Source of the DNA: Phytopythium helicoides
Taxonomy: Eukaryota; Oomycota; Peronosporomycetes; Pythiales; Pythiaceae
Assembly: GCA_024867545.1 (NCBI GenBank)
Contig: JANFNE010000017.1
Span: forward strand, 25,001 to 89,000
Direction: 5' to 3'
Length of the DNA: 64,000 nucleotides
Positions 13,745 to 27,428 of this stretch are shown here, piece by piece. Under the pieces are notes generated by a model, which saw nothing but the letters and a program-made list of their open reading frames with translations, searched no databases and was not told where the DNA came from. The translations under genes were made by a program, and so were the position numbers. The first letter of the stretch is position 1, and the number at the start of each line of letters is the position of its first letter.

Positions 13745-14306
13745 TCACCTTCTCTGTTCAACTTGGTTGTTAAGTAATTGTTTTGGTATTCGTTTGTGCT
13801 TTTTGGCAATTGGTGTTTGCTGCACTTTATTGTTGCACTGCACACCTGCATGCGTTTGTTTGTTTTTCGTTGGTGATTCCGCGTGGTTTTTGTTTGTTTG
13901 TTTGTTTGTTTGTTTGTTTGGGTTGTTGGTATGGTAATATATGGTGATGATGCCGTGTGATGTGTTTGATGTGAGATGTTGAGGGCGTGGTTTGTGTCAT
14001 CGTGGGATGAGTTGTTTGTGTATATGTGGGTTTGCTGTTTTGTTGATAGTTGGCGGTTTGTAGGGTTTGTAGCGAACAGAAGGAATGACAGAGAATGAAA
14101 GATAGGAAAGGGATGTGGTGGATGTTGGGAGGAAGCGGGAATGTGTGTGTGTGTGTGTGTGTGTGTGCGTTTGATGCGGTTCCATTGGTCGTATGAGGAT
14201 GGTAATGTGTGATTCGGAGGCGTCTCGATGCGTAGAATACGTTGGTGTGGTTGTTTTTGTGTTTTGCGGGCGCGTTGGTGTTTGAGTGAGTTTGTTCGAA
14301 ATTCGT

Positions 14307-14379
14307 GACCGCGTGGCGCAATGGATAGCGCATCTGACTTCTAATCAGGGGGTTGTGGGTTCGAGTCCCATCGTGGTCG
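14307..14379 (+). tRNA. tRNA-Arg(TCT), array copy 14
   Basis: Unit of 992 bp. TTTC tract 14689-14736 (48 bp); TG tract 15132-15159 (28 bp). TTTGGGTTG variant present. Confidence 0.96.
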
Positions 14380-14686
14380 GTTTGTTCTGGCGGGCGGACA
14401 AATCGCACTGGTCACACACACCATACTCGCACTTGCACATGCACTCGCTCGCTCGGCGTCATGTTGGGAGGACGATGTTGGTGTGTATGTGATTTCTCTC
14501 GCTGGCGACGTCATTGGTGGTGTTGATGTGTGTTGCTGCTGCTTTCCTCATCCTTTTCGCGGTGTTCCTTCTTTTCTTCTTTTCTTCTTTCTTTTTGTTT
14601 GTTATTCATGATGTTTGTGCTTGTGGTTTGTTGATGTGGTTTTTCAAATGTTTGTTGCTTTGGGCTGTGGTTTTTGCATTCTCTGT

Positions 14687-14734
<48 letters not shown>

Positions 14735-15131
14735 TCACCTTCTCTGTTCAACTTGGTTGTTAAGTAATTGTTTTGGTATTCGTTTGTGCTTTTTGGCAAT
14801 TGGTGTTTGCTGCACTTTATTGTTGCACTGCACACCTGCATGCGTTTGTTTGTTTTTCGTTGGTGATTCCGCGTGGTTTTTGTTTGTTTGTTTGTTTGTT
14901 TGTTTGTTTGGGTTGTTGGTATGGTAATATATGGTGATGATGCCGTGTGATGTGTTTGATGTGAGATGTTGAGGGCGTGGTTTGTGTCATCGTGGGATGA
15001 GTTGTTTGTGTATATGTGGGTTTGCTGTTTTGTTGATAGTTGGCGGTTTGTAGGGTTTGTAGCGAACAGAAGGAATGACAGAGAATGAAAGATAGGAAAG
15101 GGATGTGGTGGATGTTGGGAGGAAGCGGGAA

Positions 15132-15162
<31 letters not shown>

Positions 15163-15298
15163 TTGATGCGGTTCCATTGGTCGTATGAGGATGGTAATGT
15201 GTGATTCGGAGGCGTCTCGATGCGTAGAATACGTTGGTGTGGTTGTTTTTGTGTTTTGCGGGCGCGTTGGTGTTTGAGTGAGTTTGTTCGAAATTCGT

Positions 15299-15371
15299 GA
15301 CCGCGTGGCGCAATGGATAGCGCATCTGACTTCTAATCAGGGGGTTGTGGGTTCGAGTCCCATCGTGGTCG
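15299..15371 (+). tRNA. tRNA-Arg(TCT), array copy 15
   Basis: Unit of 1008 bp. TTTC tract 15681-15744 (64 bp); TG tract 16140-16167 (28 bp). TTTGGGTTG variant present. Same tract lengths as unit 16. Confidence 0.96.
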
Positions 15372-15678
15372 GTTTGTTCTGGCGGGCGGACAAATCGCAC
15401 TGGTCACACACACCATACTCGCACTTGCACATGCACTCGCTCGCTCGGCGTCATGTTGGGAGGACGATGTTGGTGTGTATGTGATTTCTCTCGCTGGCGA
15501 CGTCATTGGTGGTGTTGATGTGTGTTGCTGCTGCTTTCCTCATCCTTTTCGCGGTGTTCCTTCTTTTCTTCTTTTCTTCTTTCTTTTTGTTTGTTATTCA
15601 TGATGTTTGTGCTTGTGGTTTGTTGATGTGGTTTTTCAAATGTTTGTTGCTTTGGGCTGTGGTTTTTGCATTCTCTGT

Positions 15679-15742
<64 letters not shown>

Positions 15743-16139
15743 TCACCTTCTCTGTTCAACTTGGTTGTTAAGTAATTGTTTTGGTATTCGTTTGTGCTTT
15801 TTGGCAATTGGTGTTTGCTGCACTTTATTGTTGCACTGCACACCTGCATGCGTTTGTTTGTTTTTCGTTGGTGATTCCGCGTGGTTTTTGTTTGTTTGTT
15901 TGTTTGTTTGTTTGTTTGGGTTGTTGGTATGGTAATATATGGTGATGATGCCGTGTGATGTGTTTGATGTGAGATGTTGAGGGCGTGGTTTGTGTCATCG
16001 TGGGATGAGTTGTTTGTGTATATGTGGGTTTGCTGTTTTGTTGATAGTTGGCGGTTTGTAGGGTTTGTAGCGAACAGAAGGAATGACAGAGAATGAAAGA
16101 TAGGAAAGGGATGTGGTGGATGTTGGGAGGAAGCGGGAA

Positions 16140-16170
<31 letters not shown>

Positions 16171-16306
16171 TTGATGCGGTTCCATTGGTCGTATGAGGAT
16201 GGTAATGTGTGATTCGGAGGCGTCTCGATGCGTAGAATACGTTGGTGTGGTTGTTTTTGTGTTTTGCGGGCGCGTTGGTGTTTGAGTGAGTTTGTTCGAA
16301 ATTCGT

Positions 16307-16379
16307 GACCGCGTGGCGCAATGGATAGCGCATCTGACTTCTAATCAGGGGGTTGTGGGTTCGAGTCCCATCGTGGTCG
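16307..16379 (+). tRNA. tRNA-Arg(TCT), array copy 16
   Basis: Unit of 1008 bp, apparently an exact duplicate of unit 15. TTTC tract 16689-16752 (64 bp); TG tract 17148-17175 (28 bp). TTTGGGTTG variant present. Confidence 0.96.
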
Positions 16380-16686
16380 GTTTGTTCTGGCGGGCGGACA
16401 AATCGCACTGGTCACACACACCATACTCGCACTTGCACATGCACTCGCTCGCTCGGCGTCATGTTGGGAGGACGATGTTGGTGTGTATGTGATTTCTCTC
16501 GCTGGCGACGTCATTGGTGGTGTTGATGTGTGTTGCTGCTGCTTTCCTCATCCTTTTCGCGGTGTTCCTTCTTTTCTTCTTTTCTTCTTTCTTTTTGTTT
16601 GTTATTCATGATGTTTGTGCTTGTGGTTTGTTGATGTGGTTTTTCAAATGTTTGTTGCTTTGGGCTGTGGTTTTTGCATTCTCTGT

Positions 16687-16750
<64 letters not shown>

Positions 16751-17147
16751 TCACCTTCTCTGTTCAACTTGGTTGTTAAGTAATTGTTTTGGTATTCGTT
16801 TGTGCTTTTTGGCAATTGGTGTTTGCTGCACTTTATTGTTGCACTGCACACCTGCATGCGTTTGTTTGTTTTTCGTTGGTGATTCCGCGTGGTTTTTGTT
16901 TGTTTGTTTGTTTGTTTGTTTGTTTGGGTTGTTGGTATGGTAATATATGGTGATGATGCCGTGTGATGTGTTTGATGTGAGATGTTGAGGGCGTGGTTTG
17001 TGTCATCGTGGGATGAGTTGTTTGTGTATATGTGGGTTTGCTGTTTTGTTGATAGTTGGCGGTTTGTAGGGTTTGTAGCGAACAGAAGGAATGACAGAGA
17101 ATGAAAGATAGGAAAGGGATGTGGTGGATGTTGGGAGGAAGCGGGAA

Positions 17148-17178
<31 letters not shown>

Positions 17179-17314
17179 TTGATGCGGTTCCATTGGTCGT
17201 ATGAGGATGGTAATGTGTGATTCGGAGGCGTCTCGATGCGTAGAATACGTTGGTGTGGTTGTTTTTGTGTTTTGCGGGCGCGTTGGTGTTTGAGTGAGTT
17301 TGTTCGAAATTCGT

Positions 17315-17387
17315 GACCGCGTGGCGCAATGGATAGCGCATCTGACTTCTAATCAGGGGGTTGTGGGTTCGAGTCCCATCGTGGTCG
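17315..17387 (+). tRNA. tRNA-Arg(TCT), array copy 17
   Basis: Unit of 1012 bp. TTTC tract 17697-17768 (72 bp); TG tract 18164-18187 (24 bp). TTTGGGTTG variant present. Confidence 0.96.
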
Positions 17388-17694
17388 GTTTGTTCTGGCG
17401 GGCGGACAAATCGCACTGGTCACACACACCATACTCGCACTTGCACATGCACTCGCTCGCTCGGCGTCATGTTGGGAGGACGATGTTGGTGTGTATGTGA
17501 TTTCTCTCGCTGGCGACGTCATTGGTGGTGTTGATGTGTGTTGCTGCTGCTTTCCTCATCCTTTTCGCGGTGTTCCTTCTTTTCTTCTTTTCTTCTTTCT
17601 TTTTGTTTGTTATTCATGATGTTTGTGCTTGTGGTTTGTTGATGTGGTTTTTCAAATGTTTGTTGCTTTGGGCTGTGGTTTTTGCATTCTCTGT

Positions 17695-17766
<72 letters not shown>

Positions 17767-18326
17767 TCACCTTCTCTGTTCAACTTGGTTGTTAAGTAAT
17801 TGTTTTGGTATTCGTTTGTGCTTTTTGGCAATTGGTGTTTGCTGCACTTTATTGTTGCACTGCACACCTGCATGCGTTTGTTTGTTTTTCGTTGGTGATT
17901 CCGCGTGGTTTTTGTTTGTTTGTTTGTTTGTTTGTTTGTTTGGGTTGTTGGTATGGTAATATATGGTGATGATGCCGTGTGATGTGTTTGATGTGAGATG
18001 TTGAGGGCGTGGTTTGTGTCATCGTGGGATGAGTTGTTTGTGTATATGTGGGTTTGCTGTTTTGTTGATAGTTGGCGGTTTGTAGGGTTTGTAGCGAACA
18101 GAAGGAATGACAGAGAATGAAAGATAGGAAAGGGATGTGGTGGATGTTGGGAGGAAGCGGGAATGTGTGTGTGTGTGTGTGTGTGTGCGTTTGATGCGGT
18201 TCCATTGGTCGTATGAGGATGGTAATGTGTGATTCGGAGGCGTCTCGATGCGTAGAATACGTTGGTGTGGTTGTTTTTGTGTTTTGCGGGCGCGTTGGTG
18301 TTTGAGTGAGTTTGTTCGAAATTCGT

Positions 18327-18399
18327 GACCGCGTGGCGCAATGGATAGCGCATCTGACTTCTAATCAGGGGGTTGTGGGTTCGAGTCCCATCGTGGTCG
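18327..18399 (+). tRNA. tRNA-Arg(TCT), array copy 18
   Basis: Unit of 998 bp. TTTC tract 18709-18764 (56 bp); TG tract 19160-19185 (26 bp). Last unit with the TTTGGGTTG variant. Confidence 0.96.
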
Positions 18400-18706
18400 G
18401 TTTGTTCTGGCGGGCGGACAAATCGCACTGGTCACACACACCATACTCGCACTTGCACATGCACTCGCTCGCTCGGCGTCATGTTGGGAGGACGATGTTG
18501 GTGTGTATGTGATTTCTCTCGCTGGCGACGTCATTGGTGGTGTTGATGTGTGTTGCTGCTGCTTTCCTCATCCTTTTCGCGGTGTTCCTTCTTTTCTTCT
18601 TTTCTTCTTTCTTTTTGTTTGTTATTCATGATGTTTGTGCTTGTGGTTTGTTGATGTGGTTTTTCAAATGTTTGTTGCTTTGGGCTGTGGTTTTTGCATT
18701 CTCTGT

Positions 18707-18762
<56 letters not shown>

Positions 18763-19324
18763 TCACCTTCTCTGTTCAACTTGGTTGTTAAGTAATTGTT
18801 TTGGTATTCGTTTGTGCTTTTTGGCAATTGGTGTTTGCTGCACTTTATTGTTGCACTGCACACCTGCATGCGTTTGTTTGTTTTTCGTTGGTGATTCCGC
18901 GTGGTTTTTGTTTGTTTGTTTGTTTGTTTGTTTGTTTGGGTTGTTGGTATGGTAATATATGGTGATGATGCCGTGTGATGTGTTTGATGTGAGATGTTGA
19001 GGGCGTGGTTTGTGTCATCGTGGGATGAGTTGTTTGTGTATATGTGGGTTTGCTGTTTTGTTGATAGTTGGCGGTTTGTAGGGTTTGTAGCGAACAGAAG
19101 GAATGACAGAGAATGAAAGATAGGAAAGGGATGTGGTGGATGTTGGGAGGAAGCGGGAATGTGTGTGTGTGTGTGTGTGTGTGTGCGTTTGATGCGGTTC
19201 CATTGGTCGTATGAGGATGGTAATGTGTGATTCGGAGGCGTCTCGATGCGTAGAATACGTTGGTGTGGTTGTTTTTGTGTTTTGCGGGCGCGTTGGTGTT
19301 TGAGTGAGTTTGTTCGAAATTCGT

Positions 19325-19397
19325 GACCGCGTGGCGCAATGGATAGCGCATCTGACTTCTAATCAGGGGGTTGTGGGTTCGAGTCCCATCGTGGTCG
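19325..19397 (+). tRNA. tRNA-Arg(TCT), array copy 19
   Basis: Unit of 996 bp. TTTC tract 19707-19766 (60 bp); TG tract 20158-20181 (24 bp). It has the six-repeat TTTG run otherwise seen only in unit 11. Confidence 0.96.
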
Positions 19398-19704
19398 GTT
19401 TGTTCTGGCGGGCGGACAAATCGCACTGGTCACACACACCATACTCGCACTTGCACATGCACTCGCTCGCTCGGCGTCATGTTGGGAGGACGATGTTGGT
19501 GTGTATGTGATTTCTCTCGCTGGCGACGTCATTGGTGGTGTTGATGTGTGTTGCTGCTGCTTTCCTCATCCTTTTCGCGGTGTTCCTTCTTTTCTTCTTT
19601 TCTTCTTTCTTTTTGTTTGTTATTCATGATGTTTGTGCTTGTGGTTTGTTGATGTGGTTTTTCAAATGTTTGTTGCTTTGGGCTGTGGTTTTTGCATTCT
19701 CTGT

Positions 19705-19764
<60 letters not shown>

Positions 19765-20320
19765 TCACCTTCTCTGTTCAACTTGGTTGTTAAGTAATTG
19801 TTTTGGTATTCGTTTGTGCTTTTTGGCAATTGGTGTTTGCTGCACTTTATTGTTGCACTGCACACCTGCATGCGTTTGTTTGTTTTTCGTTGGTGATTCC
19901 GCGTGGTTTTTGTTTGTTTGTTTGTTTGTTTGTTTGTGTTGTTGGTATGGTAATATATGGTGATGATGCCGTGTGATGTGTTTGATGTGAGATGTTGAGG
20001 GCGTGGTTTGTGTCATCGTGGGATGAGTTGTTTGTGTATATGTGGGTTTGCTGTTTTGTTGATAGTTGGCGGTTTGTAGGGTTTGTAGCGAACAGAAGGA
20101 ATGACAGAGAATGAAAGATAGGAAAGGGATGTGGTGGATGTTGGGAGGAAGCGGGAATGTGTGTGTGTGTGTGTGTGTGTGCGTTTGATGCGGTTCCATT
20201 GGTCGTATGAGGATGGTAATGTGTGATTCGGAGGCGTCTCGATGCGTAGAATACGTTGGTGTGGTTGTTTTTGTGTTTTGCGGGCGCGTTGGTGTTTGAG
20301 TGAGTTTGTTCGAAATTCGT

Positions 20321-20393
20321 GACCGCGTGGCGCAATGGATAGCGCATCTGACTTCTAATCAGGGGGTTGTGGGTTCGAGTCCCATCGTGGTCG
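20321..20393 (+). tRNA. tRNA-Arg(TCT), array copy 20
   Basis: Unit of 974 bp. TTTC tract 20703-20734 (32 bp); TG tract 21130-21155 (26 bp). Private change GTTACTCATG (usual GTTATTCATG) near 20618. Confidence 0.96.
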
Positions 20394-20700
20394 GTTTGTT
20401 CTGGCGGGCGGACAAATCGCACTGGTCACACACACCATACTCGCACTTGCACATGCACTCGCTCGCTCGGCGTCATGTTGGGAGGACGATGTTGGTGTGT
20501 ATGTGATTTCTCTCGCTGGCGACGTCATTGGTGGTGTTGATGTGTGTTGCTGCTGCTTTCCTCATCCTTTTCGCGGTGTTCCTTCTTTTCTTCTTTTCTT
20601 CTTTCTTTTTGTTTGTTACTCATGATGTTTGTGCTTGTGGTTTGTTGATGTGGTTTTTCAAATGTTTGTTGCTTTGGGCTGTGGTTTTTGCATTCTCTGT

Positions 20701-20732
<32 letters not shown>

Positions 20733-21294
20733 TCACCTTCTCTGTTCAACTTGGTTGTTAAGTAATTGTTTTGGTATTCGTTTGTGCTTTTTGGCAATTG
20801 GTGTTTGCTGCACTTTATTGTTGCACTGCACACCTGCATGCGTTTGTTTGTTTTTCGTTGGTGATTCCGCGTGGTTTTTGTTTGTTTGTTTGTTTGTTTG
20901 TTTGTTTGTGTTGTTGGTATGGTAATATATGGTGATGATGCCGTGTGATGTGTTTGATGTGAGATGTTGAGGGCGTGGTTTGTGTCATCGTGGGATGAGT
21001 TGTTTGTGTATATGTGGGTTTGCTGTTTTGTTGATAGTTGGCGGTTTGTAGGGTTTGTAGCGAACAGAAGGAATGACAGAGAATGAAAGATAGGAAAGGG
21101 ATGTGGTGGATGTTGGGAGGAAGCGGGAATGTGTGTGTGTGTGTGTGTGTGTGTGCGTTTGATGCGGTTCCATTGGTCGTATGAGGATGGTAATGTGTGA
21201 TTCGGAGGCGTCTCGATGCGTAGAATACGTTGGTGTGGTTGTTTTTGTGTTTTGCGGGCGCGTTGGTGTTTGAGTGAGTTTGTTCGAAATTCGT

Positions 21295-21367
21295 GACCGC
21301 GTGGCGCAATGGATAGCGCATCTGACTTCTAATCAGGGGGTTGTGGGTTCGAGTCCCATCGTGGTCG
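21295..21367 (+). tRNA. tRNA-Arg(TCT), array copy 21
   Basis: Unit of 1038 bp. TTTC tract 21677-21772 (96 bp); TG tract 22168-22193 (26 bp). Confidence 0.96.
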
Positions 21368-21674
21368 GTTTGTTCTGGCGGGCGGACAAATCGCACTGGT
21401 CACACACACCATACTCGCACTTGCACATGCACTCGCTCGCTCGGCGTCATGTTGGGAGGACGATGTTGGTGTGTATGTGATTTCTCTCGCTGGCGACGTC
21501 ATTGGTGGTGTTGATGTGTGTTGCTGCTGCTTTCCTCATCCTTTTCGCGGTGTTCCTTCTTTTCTTCTTTTCTTCTTTCTTTTTGTTTGTTATTCATGAT
21601 GTTTGTGCTTGTGGTTTGTTGATGTGGTTTTTCAAATGTTTGTTGCTTTGGGCTGTGGTTTTTGCATTCTCTGT

Positions 21675-21770
<96 letters not shown>

Positions 21771-22332
21771 TCACCTTCTCTGTTCAACTTGGTTGTTAAG
21801 TAATTGTTTTGGTATTCGTTTGTGCTTTTTGGCAATTGGTGTTTGCTGCACTTTATTGTTGCACTGCACACCTGCATGCGTTTGTTTGTTTTTCGTTGGT
21901 GATTCCGCGTGGTTTTTGTTTGTTTGTTTGTTTGTTTGTTTGTTTGTGTTGTTGGTATGGTAATATATGGTGATGATGCCGTGTGATGTGTTTGATGTGA
22001 GATGTTGAGGGCGTGGTTTGTGTCATCGTGGGATGAGTTGTTTGTGTATATGTGGGTTTGCTGTTTTGTTGATAGTTGGCGGTTTGTAGGGTTTGTAGCG
22101 AACAGAAGGAATGACAGAGAATGAAAGATAGGAAAGGGATGTGGTGGATGTTGGGAGGAAGCGGGAATGTGTGTGTGTGTGTGTGTGTGTGTGCGTTTGA
22201 TGCGGTTCCATTGGTCGTATGAGGATGGTAATGTGTGATTCGGAGGCGTCTCGATGCGTAGAATACGTTGGTGTGGTTGTTTTTGTGTTTTGCGGGCGCG
22301 TTGGTGTTTGAGTGAGTTTGTTCGAAATTCGT

Positions 22333-22405
22333 GACCGCGTGGCGCAATGGATAGCGCATCTGACTTCTAATCAGGGGGTTGTGGGTTCGAGTCCCATCGT
22401 GGTCG
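22333..22405 (+). tRNA. tRNA-Arg(TCT), array copy 22
   Basis: Unit of 980 bp. TTTC tract 22715-22746 (32 bp); TG tract 23142-23173 (32 bp). Confidence 0.96.
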
Positions 22406-23140
22406 GTTTGTTCTGGCGGGCGGACAAATCGCACTGGTCACACACACCATACTCGCACTTGCACATGCACTCGCTCGCTCGGCGTCATGTTGGGAGGACG
22501 ATGTTGGTGTGTATGTGATTTCTCTCGCTGGCGACGTCATTGGTGGTGTTGATGTGTGTTGCTGCTGCTTTCCTCATCCTTTTCGCGGTGTTCCTTCTTT
22601 TCTTCTTTTCTTCTTTCTTTTTGTTTGTTATTCATGATGTTTGTGCTTGTGGTTTGTTGATGTGGTTTTTCAAATGTTTGTTGCTTTGGGCTGTGGTTTT
22701 TGCATTCTCTGTTCTTTTTTTCTTTCTTTCTTTCTTTCTTTCTTTCACCTTCTCTGTTCAACTTGGTTGTTAAGTAATTGTTTTGGTATTCGTTTGTGCT
22801 TTTTGGCAATTGGTGTTTGCTGCACTTTATTGTTGCACTGCACACCTGCATGCGTTTGTTTGTTTTTCGTTGGTGATTCCGCGTGGTTTTTGTTTGTTTG
22901 TTTGTTTGTTTGTTTGTTTGTGTTGTTGGTATGGTAATATATGGTGATGATGCCGTGTGATGTGTTTGATGTGAGATGTTGAGGGCGTGGTTTGTGTCAT
23001 CGTGGGATGAGTTGTTTGTGTATATGTGGGTTTGCTGTTTTGTTGATAGTTGGCGGTTTGTAGGGTTTGTAGCGAACAGAAGGAATGACAGAGAATGAAA
23101 GATAGGAAAGGGATGTGGTGGATGTTGGGAGGAAGCGGGA

Positions 23141-23176
<36 letters not shown>

Positions 23177-23312
23177 TTGATGCGGTTCCATTGGTCGTAT
23201 GAGGATGGTAATGTGTGATTCGGAGGCGTCTCGATGCGTAGAATACGTTGGTGTGGTTGTTTTTGTGTTTTGCGGGCGCGTTGGTGTTTGAGTGAGTTTG
23301 TTCGAAATTCGT

Positions 23313-23385
23313 GACCGCGTGGCGCAATGGATAGCGCATCTGACTTCTAATCAGGGGGTTGTGGGTTCGAGTCCCATCGTGGTCG
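23313..23385 (+). tRNA. tRNA-Arg(TCT), array copy 23
   Basis: Unit of 1132 bp. TTTC tract 23695-23886 (192 bp) with two TATC interruptions near 23767 and 23783, far longer than in its neighbours; TG tract 24282-24305 (24 bp). Confidence 0.96.
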
Positions 23386-23700
23386 GTTTGTTCTGGCGGG
23401 CGGACAAATCGCACTGGTCACACACACCATACTCGCACTTGCACATGCACTCGCTCGCTCGGCGTCATGTTGGGAGGACGATGTTGGTGTGTATGTGATT
23501 TCTCTCGCTGGCGACGTCATTGGTGGTGTTGATGTGTGTTGCTGCTGCTTTCCTCATCCTTTTCGCGGTGTTCCTTCTTTTCTTCTTTTCTTCTTTCTTT
23601 TTGTTTGTTATTCATGATGTTTGTGCTTGTGGTTTGTTGATGTGGTTTTTCAAATGTTTGTTGCTTTGGGCTGTGGTTTTTGCATTCTCTGTTCTTTTTT

Positions 23701-23767
<67 letters not shown>

Positions 23768-23780
23768 ATCTTTCTTTCTT

Positions 23781-23884
<104 letters not shown>

Positions 23885-24444
23885 TCACCTTCTCTGTTCA
23901 ACTTGGTTGTTAAGTAATTGTTTTGGTATTCGTTTGTGCTTTTTGGCAATTGGTGTTTGCTGCACTTTATTGTTGCACTGCACACCTGCATGCGTTTGTT
24001 TGTTTTTCGTTGGTGATTCCGCGTGGTTTTTGTTTGTTTGTTTGTTTGTTTGTTTGTTTGTGTTGTTGGTATGGTAATATATGGTGATGATGCCGTGTGA
24101 TGTGTTTGATGTGAGATGTTGAGGGCGTGGTTTGTGTCATCGTGGGATGAGTTGTTTGTGTATATGTGGGTTTGCTGTTTTGTTGATAGTTGGCGGTTTG
24201 TAGGGTTTGTAGCGAACAGAAGGAATGACAGAGAATGAAAGATAGGAAAGGGATGTGGTGGATGTTGGGAGGAAGCGGGAATGTGTGTGTGTGTGTGTGT
24301 GTGTGCGTTTGATGCGGTTCCATTGGTCGTATGAGGATGGTAATGTGTGATTCGGAGGCGTCTCGATGCGTAGAATACGTTGGTGTGGTTGTTTTTGTGT
24401 TTTGCGGGCGCGTTGGTGTTTGAGTGAGTTTGTTCGAAATTCGT

Positions 24445-24517
24445 GACCGCGTGGCGCAATGGATAGCGCATCTGACTTCTAATCAGGGGGTTGTGGGTTC
24501 GAGTCCCATCGTGGTCG
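24445..24517 (+). tRNA. tRNA-Arg(TCT), array copy 24
   Basis: Unit of 974 bp. TTTC tract 24827-24858 (32 bp); TG tract 25254-25279 (26 bp). Confidence 0.96.
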
Positions 24518-24824
24518 GTTTGTTCTGGCGGGCGGACAAATCGCACTGGTCACACACACCATACTCGCACTTGCACATGCACTCGCTCGCTCGGCGTCAT
24601 GTTGGGAGGACGATGTTGGTGTGTATGTGATTTCTCTCGCTGGCGACGTCATTGGTGGTGTTGATGTGTGTTGCTGCTGCTTTCCTCATCCTTTTCGCGG
24701 TGTTCCTTCTTTTCTTCTTTTCTTCTTTCTTTTTGTTTGTTATTCATGATGTTTGTGCTTGTGGTTTGTTGATGTGGTTTTTCAAATGTTTGTTGCTTTG
24801 GGCTGTGGTTTTTGCATTCTCTGT

Positions 24825-24856
<32 letters not shown>

Positions 24857-25418
24857 TCACCTTCTCTGTTCAACTTGGTTGTTAAGTAATTGTTTTGGTA
24901 TTCGTTTGTGCTTTTTGGCAATTGGTGTTTGCTGCACTTTATTGTTGCACTGCACACCTGCATGCGTTTGTTTGTTTTTCGTTGGTGATTCCGCGTGGTT
25001 TTTGTTTGTTTGTTTGTTTGTTTGTTTGTTTGTGTTGTTGGTATGGTAATATATGGTGATGATGCCGTGTGATGTGTTTGATGTGAGATGTTGAGGGCGT
25101 GGTTTGTGTCATCGTGGGATGAGTTGTTTGTGTATATGTGGGTTTGCTGTTTTGTTGATAGTTGGCGGTTTGTAGGGTTTGTAGCGAACAGAAGGAATGA
25201 CAGAGAATGAAAGATAGGAAAGGGATGTGGTGGATGTTGGGAGGAAGCGGGAATGTGTGTGTGTGTGTGTGTGTGTGTGCGTTTGATGCGGTTCCATTGG
25301 TCGTATGAGGATGGTAATGTGTGATTCGGAGGCGTCTCGATGCGTAGAATACGTTGGTGTGGTTGTTTTTGTGTTTTGCGGGCGCGTTGGTGTTTGAGTG
25401 AGTTTGTTCGAAATTCGT

Positions 25419-25491
25419 GACCGCGTGGCGCAATGGATAGCGCATCTGACTTCTAATCAGGGGGTTGTGGGTTCGAGTCCCATCGTGGTCG
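25419..25491 (+). tRNA. tRNA-Arg(TCT), array copy 25
   Basis: Unit of 998 bp. TTTC tract 25801-25832 (32 bp); TG tract 26228-26277 (50 bp). Confidence 0.96.
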
Positions 25492-25798
25492 GTTTGTTCT
25501 GGCGGGCGGACAAATCGCACTGGTCACACACACCATACTCGCACTTGCACATGCACTCGCTCGCTCGGCGTCATGTTGGGAGGACGATGTTGGTGTGTAT
25601 GTGATTTCTCTCGCTGGCGACGTCATTGGTGGTGTTGATGTGTGTTGCTGCTGCTTTCCTCATCCTTTTCGCGGTGTTCCTTCTTTTCTTCTTTTCTTCT
25701 TTCTTTTTGTTTGTTATTCATGATGTTTGTGCTTGTGGTTTGTTGATGTGGTTTTTCAAATGTTTGTTGCTTTGGGCTGTGGTTTTTGCATTCTCTGT

Positions 25799-25830
<32 letters not shown>

Positions 25831-26226
25831 TCACCTTCTCTGTTCAACTTGGTTGTTAAGTAATTGTTTTGGTATTCGTTTGTGCTTTTTGGCAATTGGT
25901 GTTTGCTGCACTTTATTGTTGCACTGCACACCTGCATGCGTTTGTTTGTTTTTCGTTGGTGATTCCGCGTGGTTTTTGTTTGTTTGTTTGTTTGTTTGTT
26001 TGTTTGTGTTGTTGGTATGGTAATATATGGTGATGATGCCGTGTGATGTGTTTGATGTGAGATGTTGAGGGCGTGGTTTGTGTCATCGTGGGATGAGTTG
26101 TTTGTGTATATGTGGGTTTGCTGTTTTGTTGATAGTTGGCGGTTTGTAGGGTTTGTAGCGAACAGAAGGAATGACAGAGAATGAAAGATAGGAAAGGGAT
26201 GTGGTGGATGTTGGGAGGAAGCGGGA

Positions 26227-26280
<54 letters not shown>

Positions 26281-26416
26281 TTGATGCGGTTCCATTGGTC
26301 GTATGAGGATGGTAATGTGTGATTCGGAGGCGTCTCGATGCGTAGAATACGTTGGTGTGGTTGTTTTTGTGTTTTGCGGGCGCGTTGGTGTTTGAGTGAG
26401 TTTGTTCGAAATTCGT

Positions 26417-26489
26417 GACCGCGTGGCGCAATGGATAGCGCATCTGACTTCTAATCAGGGGGTTGTGGGTTCGAGTCCCATCGTGGTCG
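26417..26489 (+). tRNA. tRNA-Arg(TCT), array copy 26
   Basis: Unit of 1012 bp, the last complete one. TTTC tract 26799-26834 (36 bp); TG tract 27230-27289 (60 bp). Confidence 0.96.
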
Positions 26490-26796
26490 GTTTGTTCTGG
26501 CGGGCGGACAAATCGCACTGGTCACACACACCATACTCGCACTTGCACATGCACTCGCTCGCTCGGCGTCATGTTGGGAGGACGATGTTGGTGTGTATGT
26601 GATTTCTCTCGCTGGCGACGTCATTGGTGGTGTTGATGTGTGTTGCTGCTGCTTTCCTCATCCTTTTCGCGGTGTTCCTTCTTTTCTTCTTTTCTTCTTT
26701 CTTTTTGTTTGTTATTCATGATGTTTGTGCTTGTGGTTTGTTGATGTGGTTTTTCAAATGTTTGTTGCTTTGGGCTGTGGTTTTTGCATTCTCTGT

Positions 26797-26832
<36 letters not shown>

Positions 26833-27228
26833 TCACCTTCTCTGTTCAACTTGGTTGTTAAGTAATTGTTTTGGTATTCGTTTGTGCTTTTTGGCAATTG
26901 GTGTTTGCTGCACTTTATTGTTGCACTGCACACCTGCATGCGTTTGTTTGTTTTTCGTTGGTGATTCCGCGTGGTTTTTGTTTGTTTGTTTGTTTGTTTG
27001 TTTGTTTGTGTTGTTGGTATGGTAATATATGGTGATGATGCCGTGTGATGTGTTTGATGTGAGATGTTGAGGGCGTGGTTTGTGTCATCGTGGGATGAGT
27101 TGTTTGTGTATATGTGGGTTTGCTGTTTTGTTGATAGTTGGCGGTTTGTAGGGTTTGTAGCGAACAGAAGGAATGACAGAGAATGAAAGATAGGAAAGGG
27201 ATGTGGTGGATGTTGGGAGGAAGCGGGA

Positions 27229-27292
<64 letters not shown>

Positions 27293-27428
27293 TTGATGCG
27301 GTTCCATTGGTCGTATGAGGATGGTAATGTGTGATTCGGAGGCGTCTCGATGCGTAGAATACGTTGGTGTGGTTGTTTTTGTGTTTTGCGGGCGCGTTGG
27401 TGTTTGAGTGAGTTTGTTCGAAATTCGT

